The position numbers were made by a program, and so were the translations under genes. DNA of 9,207 nt from DATJJW01 sp035491935 (GTDB lineage Bacteria > Pseudomonadota > Alphaproteobacteria > ATCC43930 > CGMCC-115725). Where the stretch lies: contig DATJJW010000134.1 in NCBI GenBank assembly GCA_035491935.1, positions 1-9,207 of the forward strand, in the 5' to 3' direction. Position 1 is the stretch's first letter. Every line of letters begins with the position of its first letter. Shown in pieces: positions 1-5,944 of this stretch. The notes under the pieces were generated by a model. The model was not told where the DNA came from. It ran no database searches and worked only from the letters and a program-made list of their open reading frames with translations.

Positions 1-183
1 CCGCATATTGTCTCGGCAGCAGGCGAACCCTATAAGGAAGCTAGCAAGCCGCCGCTGGCCCGGTCGAGGCCAAAACGGCGGCGGAAGCTGGCTCTGCCGC
101 ATTTTTCGACCACGTTCCCGCGGCCAGATGGCTGCCGGCCACATTGCAGAACAGGCCCACGCACGGATATCGATCGACTCTGA
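1..183 (+). other. Upstream stretch with no supported gene; one frame open from the window edge
   Basis: No recognisable protein is encoded here. Frame 1 is open from the first base and ends with TGA at 181-183, which overlaps the ATG at 183 of the next gene (TGATG). That arrangement is typical of translationally coupled genes. The peptide is short, rich in Arg and Pro, and matches nothing I know, so the open frame may be chance in GC-rich DNA. Inverted CCGCCG and CGGCGG segments occur near 50-90, without a clear T-run. Confidence 0.15.
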
Positions 184-1220
184 TGACCATTCCGTCCCAT
201 GCCGACGCATTTTCGACGCTGCACGACGCCGTAGACGCCGCTGCGGAATCAGCGGTAGTGCGGGCCGCCGCGGCATTGCTGCAGGCCGGCAGGCTGGTCG
301 CCTTTCCGACCGAGACCGTCTATGGGCTGGGCGCGGACGCCACCAATGACGCCGCGACCGCGCAGATCTTCGCCGCCAAGGGCCGCCCGGACTTCAACCC
401 GCTGATCGTCCATGTGCCGGATTTGGCGGCGGCCGAGACATTGGTGCAATTCAACGCTCACGCGCGCCGGCTGGCCGCGGCGTTCTGGCCCGGACCGCTG
501 ACCCTGGTGCTGCCGCGCCGGACCGATTGCCCGGTGAGCCTGCTATGCAGCGCCGGGCTCGATTCCCTGGGCGTGCGCGTACCGGGCCATCCGCTGGCGC
601 TGGCGCTGCTGCGCGCCGCCGGGCGCCCGGTCGCGGCACCCAGCGCCAACCGTTCCGGCCGCATTAGCCCCACCAGCGCCGCCCATGTCGAACAGGAGCT
701 GGGCGATCGCGTCGCCATGGTGCTGGATGGCGGCCCATGTCGGGTCGGAGTGGAATCGACCGTATTGGACCTGACCGGCGACGGTGTATTGCTGCTGCGC
801 CCGGGCGGCGTCACCGAATCCCAGATCACCCAGGTACTGGGCCAGCCACTCGACCACAAGCAACCCTCCGCCATGGATCAGGACGAACTGGCCCAGGCGG
901 GGCTGCTCAGCCCCGGCATGCTCGACAGCCATTATGCGCCGGAGCGTCCGGTGCGGCTGAACGCCACCGTGCCGCAGCAGGGCGAAGCCTTTATCGCCTT
1001 CGGCCGGCCGCTGCCGGGCACCAGGGCCGATGCGCAGCTGAGCGAGGCCGGCGATACGGTGGAGGCGGCATCCCATCTCTTCGCCACGCTGCGCGCACTC
1101 GACCGGCCGCCCTTCACCGGCATTGCGGTGATGCCGATCCCGGATACCGGGCTCGGTCTTGCAATCAACGACCGCCTACGCCGGGCCGCCGCGCCCAGGC
1201 CCGAGGAACAGGGACGATAA
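183..1220 (+). CDS. tsaC: L-threonylcarbamoyladenylate synthase, Sua5 type
   Basis: The enzyme makes threonylcarbamoyl-AMP from L-threonine, bicarbonate and ATP, the first step of the t6A37 modification of ANN-decoding tRNAs in the cytoplasm. The protein has 345 residues. The YrdC/TsaC domain (about 25-215) contains FPTETVYGLGADA (41-53), KGRPDFNPL (66-74) and SANRSG (154-159), the substrate-binding signatures of the family. SPGMLDSHYAPERPV (243-257) is the conserved linker that leads into the C-terminal Sua5 domain, so this is the long two-domain form and not the short E. coli TsaC. I chose the ATG at 183 because the upstream TTG at 144 only adds non-conserved residues; no strong Shine-Dalgarno supports either. 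The stop is 2 bases before the next gene, so the two are probably co-transcribed. Confidence 0.95.
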   Translation: MTIPSHADAFSTLHDAVDAAAESAVVRAAAALLQAGRLVAFPTETVYGLGADATNDAATAQIFAAKGRPDFNPLIVHVPDLAAAETLVQFNAHARRLAAAFWPGPLTLVLPRRTDCPVSLLCSAGLDSLGVRVPGHPLALALLRAAGRPVAAPSANRSGRISPTSAAHVEQELGDRVAMVLDGGPCRVGVESTVLDLTGDGVLLLRPGGVTESQITQVLGQPLDHKQPSAMDQDELAQAGLLSPGMLDSHYAPERPVRLNATVPQQGEAFIAFGRPLPGTRADAQLSEAGDTVEAASHLFATLRALDRPPFTGIAVMPIPDTGLGLAINDRLRRAAAPRPEEQGR

Positions 1221-1222
1221 TC

Positions 1223-2665
1223 ATGGATCAGATCCTCGACCGCTTGCGCCAGATCGTCGGACCCCAAGGGTATCTCAGCGATCCGGCCGATGTGGCGCCC
1301 CATCTGGTCGAAGGCCGCAAACTATACCAGGGCAAGACTGCACTGGTGCTGAAGCCGGCGACGACGGCGGAGGTGGCGGAGATCGTCCGCACCTGCCACG
1401 AGGCGCGGCTGCCGATCGTGCCGCAGGGCGGCAATACCGGGCTGGTCGGCGGCGGTGTGCCTGGTATCGGTGTGCCTGGTGTCGGTATGTCCGGCGCCGA
1501 TGGACATAATGTCGTGTTGGCAACCCACCGGCTGAACCGCATCCGCGAGATCGACGCGGCCAATTTCACCATGACGGTGGAAGCCGGCTGCATCCTGGCG
1601 ACCATTCAGGAAAAGGCGCTGGAACATGACCGCCTCTTCCCCTTGAGCCTCGGCGCGCAAGGCAGCTGCCAGATCGGCGGCAACATCTCGACGAATGCCG
1701 GCGGCATCCAGGTGCTGCGCTATGGCAATGCCCGCGAGCTGGTGTTGGGGCTGGAGGTGGTCTTGCCGGACGGGCAAATCTGGGATGGCCTGCGTGGCCT
1801 GCGCAAGGACAATACCGGCTACGACCTGAAGCAGCTCTTCATCGGCGCCGAAGGCACCCTAGGCATCGTCACCGCAGCAAAGCTGAAGCTGTTCCCCGCC
1901 CCCCATGACAGCGCCACCGCCTTCGTGGGGCTGGCCGATCCGGAAGCCGCCATGGCGCTGTTCACCCGCGCCCGCGGGGCCACCGGCGACCAACTCACCG
2001 CTTTCGAGCTGATCCCGCGCATCGGCATCGAGATGTTGGTCGAGCATATGGGCTGCGTCGATCCCTTGGGCGAACCGCATCCGTTCTACGCGCTGATCGA
2101 ACTCAGCTCCTCCCACGAGCAGGCGGGGCTCGGCGCGGTCATGGAATCCTTGCTGGAGCGCGCGCTCGAAGACGGGCTGATCCAGGACGGCACCATTGCC
2201 GCCAGTACCGCCCAGGCTCGCGCCTTCTGGCATCTGCGCGAGGCCCTGCCGGAAATGCAGGCTTATGAAGGCGGCAGCATCAAACACGATGTCTCGGTGC
2301 CGGTCTCGTCGGTCGCCGCCTTCCTCAAGGAGGCGATCGCGGCGGTGACCGAGCGCCTGCCCGGCATCCGCCCGGTGCCTTTCGGCCATGCCGGCGACGG
2401 CAACATCCATTTCAACCTGACCCAGCCCAAGGGCGCCGACAAGGCGGCATATCTCGCGCGCTGGGGCGAGTTCAACGACATCGTCCACAACATCGTCGCG
2501 CGTCATGGCGGTTCGATCAGCGCCGAGCACGGCATCGGCCTGCTGAAGCGGGACGAGCTCACCCATTACAAATCGGCGCTGGAGCTGGAATTGATGGCGC
2601 GGATCAAACGCGCTGTCGACCCGGAGAACCTGATGAACCCCGGCAAGGTATTGGTGCTGGATTAA
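1223..2665 (+). CDS. FAD-binding oxidoreductase, D-2-hydroxyglutarate/D-lactate dehydrogenase-like
   Basis: This 480-residue flavoenzyme belongs to the PCMH-type FAD-binding plus FAD-oxidase C family (GlcD, Dld, D2HGDH). Members oxidise D-2-hydroxyacids to 2-oxoacids and pass electrons to a quinone, cytochrome or flavoprotein. FAD-domain signatures are PQGGNTGLVGG (67-77), IGGNISTNAGG (151-161) and GAEGTLGIVT (208-217). The substrate domain has GHAGDGNIH (388-396) and SAEHGIG (433-439); H389, H396 and E435 match the metal-binding triad known from human D2HGDH. The C-terminus VDPENLMNPGK (465-475) is also typical. D-2-hydroxyglutarate (from serine synthesis side reactions) is the most likely substrate, but D-lactate or another hydroxyacid cannot be excluded. 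The ATG at 1223 is 2 bases after the tsaC stop. A pentapeptide repeat (78-92) is inserted just after the first FAD motif and seems unusual. Confidence 0.9.
   Translation: MDQILDRLRQIVGPQGYLSDPADVAPHLVEGRKLYQGKTALVLKPATTAEVAEIVRTCHEARLPIVPQGGNTGLVGGGVPGIGVPGVGMSGADGHNVVLATHRLNRIREIDAANFTMTVEAGCILATIQEKALEHDRLFPLSLGAQGSCQIGGNISTNAGGIQVLRYGNARELVLGLEVVLPDGQIWDGLRGLRKDNTGYDLKQLFIGAEGTLGIVTAAKLKLFPAPHDSATAFVGLADPEAAMALFTRARGATGDQLTAFELIPRIGIEMLVEHMGCVDPLGEPHPFYALIELSSSHEQAGLGAVMESLLERALEDGLIQDGTIAASTAQARAFWHLREALPEMQAYEGGSIKHDVSVPVSSVAAFLKEAIAAVTERLPGIRPVPFGHAGDGNIHFNLTQPKGADKAAYLARWGEFNDIVHNIVARHGGSISAEHGIGLLKRDELTHYKSALELELMARIKRAVDPENLMNPGKVLVLD
1454..1498 (+). repeat. Three in-frame 15-bp repeat units inside the flavoenzyme gene
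   Basis: Units at 1454-1468, 1469-1483 and 1484-1498 encode GVPGI, GVPGV and GMSGA (residues 78-92). The first two differ at one base (GGTGTGCCTGGTATC and GGTGTGCCTGGTGTC); the third is diverged. They lie in the loop after the FAD-binding GGNTGLVGG motif, where relatives normally pass with a much shorter linker to the next strand. A replication-slippage duplication that kept the frame is the simplest explanation. Confidence 0.75.
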
Positions 2666-2684
2666 GCGGGTTCCCGGGATTGGG

Positions 2685-2702
2685 CAGCCGGCATATCGGC
2701 TG
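2685..2702 (+). other. Hairpin shortly downstream of the flavoenzyme stop
   Basis: A perfect 6-bp inverted repeat, CAGCCG (2685-2690) and CGGCTG (2697-2702), with loop GCATAT, lies 20 bases after the TAA stop. No T-run follows, so it is not a convincing intrinsic terminator. It could protect the mRNA 3' end or be chance. Confidence 0.25.
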
Positions 2703-2721
2703 GGCTCGTCCGGCTTAAACC

Positions 2722-2800
2722 CTTAGGAAAATTCCGCAATCAAGCCACAATTGACCACAATTGAGCCATGGGCATTCCGCAATCGCCCCTCAGCTTAGGA
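2722..2800. repeat. Cluster of short direct repeats in the intergenic spacer
   Basis: ATTCCGCAATC occurs at 2731-2741 and 2774-2784. CCACAATTGA occurs as a perfect tandem pair at 2745-2764, giving two CAATTG palindromes 10 bp (about one helical turn) apart. CTTAGGA occurs at 2722-2728 and 2794-2800. The repeats nest around a common centre. They lie upstream of the small exported peptide and could be regulator-binding sites; no promoter hexamer pair is convincing here. Confidence 0.5.
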
Positions 2801-2817
2801 CCGTCGCAAGACGGACC
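2798..2817 (+). other. Hairpin with a GCAA tetraloop upstream of the small ORF
   Basis: CCGTC (2801-2805), GCAA loop and GACGG (2810-2814) form a perfect 5-bp stem. After one A-A mismatch, GG and CC extend it. GCAA is a stable GNRA tetraloop, which suggests a folded RNA leader. No T-run follows, so termination is unlikely. It ends 23 bases before the ATG at 2841. Confidence 0.35.
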
Positions 2818-2840
2818 AGCCTTTGGGGAAAGACGGGCCC

Positions 2841-3020
2841 ATGAAGAAACAGCCGACAGATATCGCCTCGATCCTGCGTTACGCGCTTTGCCTCCTGGCA
2901 TTGCTCACCGTGATCCTGCTGCCGGAGCTTTCGCCTCATGCCAAGGCCTCCGGTTACCAGGAGGACGTCGCTTCTGACAACGTCAGCCACTCGATCCGGC
3001 TGGCGCACCACGAATCTTAA
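2841..3020 (+). CDS. Small hypothetical secreted or single-pass membrane peptide (59 aa)
   Basis: I do not recognise a family. The reading frame from the ATG at 2841 to TAA at 3018-3020 encodes a basic start (MKKQ), a hydrophobic core around residues 12-30 (LRYALCLLALLTVILLPEL) and a possible signal-peptidase site after SPHAKA (about residue 36). A short polar tail with several acidic and histidine residues (EDVASDN, LAHHES) follows. Codon third positions are mostly G or C, as in neighbouring real genes. A purine-rich GGGGAAAG at 2825-2832 lies 8 bases before the ATG, a modest ribosome binding site. It ends 10 bases from the convergent amidase stop with no terminator between. It may be an exported peptide or a small inner-membrane protein; a chance ORF remains possible. 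Confidence 0.45.
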   Translation: MKKQPTDIASILRYALCLLALLTVILLPELSPHAKASGYQEDVASDNVSHSIRLAHHES

Positions 3021-3030
3021 AAGCACCTTT

Positions 3031-4443
3031 CTACCCGCCCACGAACATCTCTTTGCGGATGACGGCGTGGACGCCCCAATTCGCGTCCACCACCTGGGTC
3101 ACACCGAAGTCACAGGCCACGGAGATCAGCGAGATCGCCTCATCCTCGCTCAGGCCCTTGGCATTCATCAGGAAAGCACGCGCCTTGCGGAAGGCATCGC
3201 GCATGGCGAGGTCGAGGGAGGCCTTGCCGGCGACCTGCCTCTGGGCATCCGGCCCCAGTGCCGTCAGGTAATTGGGATAGCTGAAGCCGCACATCAGCCA
3301 CTCGGTTTTCGTTTCCAGCAGCGGATAATCCAGCTCGGCCAGCATCGTGCCGGGCAGGTCGCGCGATTTATGCAGAACGAATTGGAAGGTGCCGGTGAGC
3401 GAGCATTCGATCGCCGTGCCGCATAGCTCGGAATCGCCCTGGCTGGCATGCGGGTCGCCGACCGAGAACAGCGCGCCCTCGACGCCGACCGGGTAATACA
3501 TGATGGCGCCCTTGCCGATGCGCCAATTGTCGATATTGCCGCCGAAATGCGACGGCGGGATGGTGGTGACCATATCGGCCTCGGCCGGCGCCACCGCCAT
3601 GACGCCGAAATGCGGCCGGATCGGCACGCGGATGCCTTTCAGCACGCCATGGTTCTTCGTGACCGTCCCGGGATCGACGATCACCCCCGGATAGTCGCAG
3701 GTCGGGTGTGCCACGCCATAAGGATCGATCTGCGGCGTGTAGGCGTAGCTGTAGACCGCCTCCGCCCAATCGCGCCCACCGGTCGCGTCGACCTCATAGA
3801 TCGTCACCACCTCGCGCGGGGTCTGGCCGGTGATGAGGTCGTTGTAATGGAAGCCCCACCAGCCGGCGATATTGGCGCCGAAGGTCTTGCCGGCGTAAGC
3901 CGGGTTGGCACAAGGCCGGGGCGTCACCTCCAGGATGCGCACCTCCAGCACGTCGCCGGGCTCGGCGCCGCGGACCAGCACGGGCCCGGTACAGATATGC
4001 ACGCCGAAGCCGGCGCCGGCGCCATTCGGCGCATCCATCGGCCCGGCACCGCGCCGGTCGATCGCCTTGTATTCCCTGGTCCAGGCAAAGATGCTTTCGG
4101 CGCGGGGATCGCGGGCGATCATGCGTTCGGCGTCGGTGTTGGACTGGCTGGTCAGCAGGGTCTCGATGGTGACGATGTCGCCGGAATCGATCTCGAGCTG
4201 GGGCTTCAGCAGTCTGCTGAAATAGCCCCAATGCACGGTTTCCGCATTGACCGCCAGATGGTGCCGGCGGCCGCTGACGGGCTGCCTGGGGCCGGTGGCG
4301 CCTCCGCCCAGCAGGTCATCCGCCTGGCCGCTGGTGACGAAGCGGCTTTTCAGGAAAGCCTGACGCTCGGCCGCCAGATCGGCCAGGAAGGCCTTGTGAT
4401 GCGTCTCGAATTGCGGGCAGGTGACGTCGTCGCCACGGCACAT
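3031..4443 (-). CDS. Acetamidase/formamidase family protein
   Basis: Members of this FmdA/AmdA family hydrolyse formamide, acetamide or similar short amides to ammonia and the carboxylate. The 470-residue product has the family landmarks: EPGDVLEV (161-168), RPHFGVMAVAP (276-286), GGNIDNW (301-307) and the hallmark GDPHASQGDSELCGTAIE (329-346), where family members conserve the GD-H-QGD-E core. The N-terminal 60 residues are variable. No signal peptide is visible, so it should be cytoplasmic. The ATG at 4443 has a strong Shine-Dalgarno (AAGGAGGAG, 4456-4448), which fixes the start. It lies 57 bases downstream of the AapJ-like gene on the same strand, so the two may form a nitrogen-supply operon. 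The actual amide substrate cannot be read from sequence. Confidence 0.9.
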   Translation of the reverse strand: MCRGDDVTCPQFETHHKAFLADLAAERQAFLKSRFVTSGQADDLLGGGATGPRQPVSGRRHHLAVNAETVHWGYFSRLLKPQLEIDSGDIVTIETLLTSQSNTDAERMIARDPRAESIFAWTREYKAIDRRGAGPMDAPNGAGAGFGVHICTGPVLVRGAEPGDVLEVRILEVTPRPCANPAYAGKTFGANIAGWWGFHYNDLITGQTPREVVTIYEVDATGGRDWAEAVYSYAYTPQIDPYGVAHPTCDYPGVIVDPGTVTKNHGVLKGIRVPIRPHFGVMAVAPAEADMVTTIPPSHFGGNIDNWRIGKGAIMYYPVGVEGALFSVGDPHASQGDSELCGTAIECSLTGTFQFVLHKSRDLPGTMLAELDYPLLETKTEWLMCGFSYPNYLTALGPDAQRQVAGKASLDLAMRDAFRKARAFLMNAKGLSEDEAISLISVACDFGVTQVVDANWGVHAVIRKEMFVGG

Positions 4444-4447
4444 GGCT

Positions 4448-4471
4448 CTCCTCCTTCGTCGCTACGAAGGA
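4448..4471 (-). promoter_or_regulatory. Perfect hairpin overlapping the amidase ribosome binding site
   Basis: On the minus strand, TCCTTCGT (4471-4464), loop AGCG, and ACGAAGGA (4459-4452) form a perfect 8-bp stem. The 3' arm contains the AAGGA of the Shine-Dalgarno AAGGAGGAG (4456-4448), so the folded RNA would hide half of the site. It lies in the 57-base spacer between the binding-protein gene and the amidase. It could tune amidase translation relative to the upstream gene, or be a protein operator; no T-run makes it a terminator. Confidence 0.5.
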
Positions 4472-4500
4472 AGCCTAGATCAAGATGGCGTCAGCGGCAC

Positions 4501-5577
4501 CTATTCCAGCGGCGGCGCGTAGAGCAGCCCGCCGGCGGTCCACAGCTCGTTCAGGCCACGCTCCAGCTTGAGCGGGCTACCCCGGCCGACATTGCGCTCG
4601 AAGATCTCGCCATAATTGCCGACGCTCTTCAGGATGTTGTAGGCCCATTTGTCGTCAAGGCCGAGCGCCGTGCCCATGCCGGACGTCACACCCAGCAGGC
4701 GCTGCACTTCCGGATCGTCGCTTTTGAGCTTGCCGTCGATGTTCTTGGAGGTGATGCCCTTCTCCTCGCCTTCGATCAGGGCGAAGACCGTCCAGCGTAC
4801 GACATCGAACCACTGGTCGTCGCCCTGGCGCACGGCCGGGGCCAGCGGTTCCTTCGACACGGTTTCGGGCAGGATGACGTAATCGTCCGGATTGGGCGCC
4901 TTGGTCACGCGGCTGGCGGCAAGACCCGAGGCATCTGCCGTCAAGGCGTCGCATTTCCCGCTGTAGAAGGCGCTCTGTACCGCGTCGAAATTCTCGATGA
5001 CCAGCGGCTTGAAGCTCATATGGTTGGCCCGGAAGTAATCGGTCAGGTCGCGTTCGGTCGAAGTGCCGGGCTGAAGGCAGATCGTGGCGCCCGAGAGCTG
5101 CTTCACACTCTTGATGCCCAGCTTCTTCGAGACCATGAAACCCTGGCCGTCATAATAGACCGGCGCCGTGAACAGGATGCCGAGGCTGGCCTCGCGCTGC
5201 AGGGTCCAGGTCGTGTCGCGCGACAGCAGATCGACGGCGCCAGACTGCAGGGCGGTGAAGCGCTGCTGGGTATTGAGCGGGACGAACTTCACCTTGTCCG
5301 GCGTGCCGAAGATCGCCGCCGACAAGGCGCGGCAGATATCGACATCGAGGCCGGTGTAATTGCCATGGCTGTCGGCCAACGAAAAGCCGGCGACGCCGGT
5401 CGAGACGCCACAGGCGACCATGCCGCGCATGCGTACCGCATTGAGCGTCGGCCCCGCCACCGCCGCACGGGCCGGCAACGCACCCACGGTGGCGCCGATC
5501 AGGGTCAGGAGCAGAACAGCAAAAGCAGAGAGGCGGGAGGAACGAGGCCGTGCTGTCCGGGTTACCGATACCATCAT
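4501..5577 (-). CDS. AapJ-like amino acid ABC transporter substrate-binding protein
   Basis: This is a periplasmic solute-binding protein of the general L-amino acid (AapJ/BztA) type, family 3 bacterial extracellular binding proteins. From the ATG at 5577 it has 358 residues. A signal peptide has a basic n-region (RTARPRSSR), hydrophobic core AFAVLLLTLIGATVGAL and cleavage after PARA. The mature part holds RGMVACGVSTGVAGFS, NYTGLDVDICRALSAAIFG, RFTALQSGAVDLLSRDTTWTLQRE and VYYDGQGFMV, all close to AapJ. The same frame extends to a GTG at 5637 with AAGGA upstream (5654-5650), but that adds 20 residues before the signal peptide, so I prefer 5577 despite its weak ribosome binding site. No permease or ATPase gene (aapQ, M, P) follows; instead an amidase does. 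It therefore depends on components elsewhere or acts as an orphan receptor. Confidence 0.92.
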   Translation of the reverse strand: MMVSVTRTARPRSSRLSAFAVLLLTLIGATVGALPARAAVAGPTLNAVRMRGMVACGVSTGVAGFSLADSHGNYTGLDVDICRALSAAIFGTPDKVKFVPLNTQQRFTALQSGAVDLLSRDTTWTLQREASLGILFTAPVYYDGQGFMVSKKLGIKSVKQLSGATICLQPGTSTERDLTDYFRANHMSFKPLVIENFDAVQSAFYSGKCDALTADASGLAASRVTKAPNPDDYVILPETVSKEPLAPAVRQGDDQWFDVVRWTVFALIEGEEKGITSKNIDGKLKSDDPEVQRLLGVTSGMGTALGLDDKWAYNILKSVGNYGEIFERNVGRGSPLKLERGLNELWTAGGLLYAPPLE

Positions 5578-5677
5578 CTTGTATGCCGCGCCGGTCGCGT
5601 GGGCCCGAGGTAGACTGTCGATGGCAATTTTCGGCACGAAGCAGCGTTCCTTTACATCGCAAATTATGGTCTGCGCT

Positions 5678-5690
5678 CATACCCGGTATG
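5678..5690. promoter_or_regulatory. 13-bp palindrome upstream of the AapJ-like gene
   Basis: CATACC (5678-5683), one central C, and GGTATG (5685-5690) make a perfect palindrome about 100 bases before the preferred AapJ start and 41 before the GTG alternative. On the minus strand a CATAAT (5668-5663), a plausible -10, follows it 9 bases downstream, which puts the palindrome in the -35 region. It is operator-like, but the binding protein is unknown. Confidence 0.35.
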
Positions 5691-5715
5691 TGTGTCGTTC
5701 GTAAGGCGAACCGGC

Positions 5716-5734
5716 GGACGCTACCATAGCGTCC
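5716..5734. promoter_or_regulatory. 19-bp palindrome, 8-bp arms
   Basis: GGACGCTA (5716-5723) and TAGCGTCC (5727-5734) are perfect inverted arms around CCA. Either a dimeric regulator site or an RNA hairpin is possible; the 3-base loop and the position upstream of the likely AapJ promoter favour a DNA operator. No T-run follows on either strand. Confidence 0.45.
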
Positions 5735-5777
5735 TGTTACGTCGCAACGCCGGTGGCACGGACATGGCAGTTTCGTT

Positions 5778-5801
5778 GAGTTTCAGAAATTTCAGCAACT
5801 C
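5778..5801. promoter_or_regulatory. 24-bp imperfect palindrome in the divergent spacer
   Basis: GAGTTTCAGAAA (5778-5789) faces TTTCAGCAACTC (5790-5801), with 10 of 12 positions complementary and a perfect GAAATTTC core. It lies near the middle of the spacer between the AapJ-like gene and the XRE gene. Its size suits a dimeric transcription factor. Confidence 0.4.
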
Positions 5802-5833
5802 GTGGCAGCAATATTGTCGATGATTTCCTTCAT

Positions 5834-5859
5834 ATTTTAGGGGGACGTCGGCCTAAAAT
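5834..5859. promoter_or_regulatory. 26-bp palindrome next to the XRE gene promoter
   Basis: Outer arms ATTTTAGG (5834-5841) and CCTAAAAT (5852-5859) and the inner GACGTC (5844-5849) share one centre; only the two GG pairs between them break symmetry, so 11 of 13 positions per arm match. It ends where a -35 element would be for the TATAAT at 5882-5887. It looks like an operator or activator site; self-binding by the XRE protein is an attractive but untested idea. Confidence 0.5.
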
Positions 5860-5887
5860 CTGCCCTTTTCTTCGATAACTATATAAT
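5859..5887 (+). promoter_or_regulatory. Candidate sigma-70 promoter of the XRE gene
   Basis: A perfect TATAAT lies at 5882-5887. The 17-base-spaced -35 position (5859-5864, TCTGCC) is poor, which would fit a promoter that needs help from a factor bound at the adjacent palindrome. Another TATAAC at 5909-5914 is a weaker alternative; TATAAC is repeated 9 bases later (5918-5923). The leader would be roughly 50 bases. Confidence 0.4.
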
Positions 5888-5930
5888 CCAATTCAGTTAC
5901 AACCGTAGTATAACTCCTATAACCAGTCAT

Positions 5931-5936
5931 AAGGAG
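5931..5936 (+). promoter_or_regulatory. Shine-Dalgarno fixing the TTG start of the XRE gene
   Basis: AAGGAG at 5931-5936 is 8 bases before the TTG at 5945. No ATG or GTG lies suitably spaced in this frame, so the site decides for the TTG. Confidence 0.75.
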
Positions 5937-5944
5937 ACAGTACG

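Noticed and set aside
543..1076. Minus-strand frame of 177 codons opposite tsaC
   Set aside because: No motif or ribosome site, and the plus strand carries the conserved Sua5 sequence.
737..1222. Longer N-terminus for the flavoenzyme, overlapping tsaC
   Set aside because: The upstream extension is an out-of-frame reading of tsaC; family similarity begins at the ATG at 1223.
3448..5613. Long plus-strand open frame of about 720 codons
   Set aside because: It runs antisense across both the amidase and the AapJ-like genes and its translation has no family motifs. High GC makes antisense frames long; the minus-strand proteins have clear conserved motifs.
5578..5637. GTG at 5637 as the start of the AapJ-like protein
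   Set aside because: AAGGA lies upstream but 10 bases away, and the extra 20 residues would precede a normal signal peptide. Kept only as an alternative.
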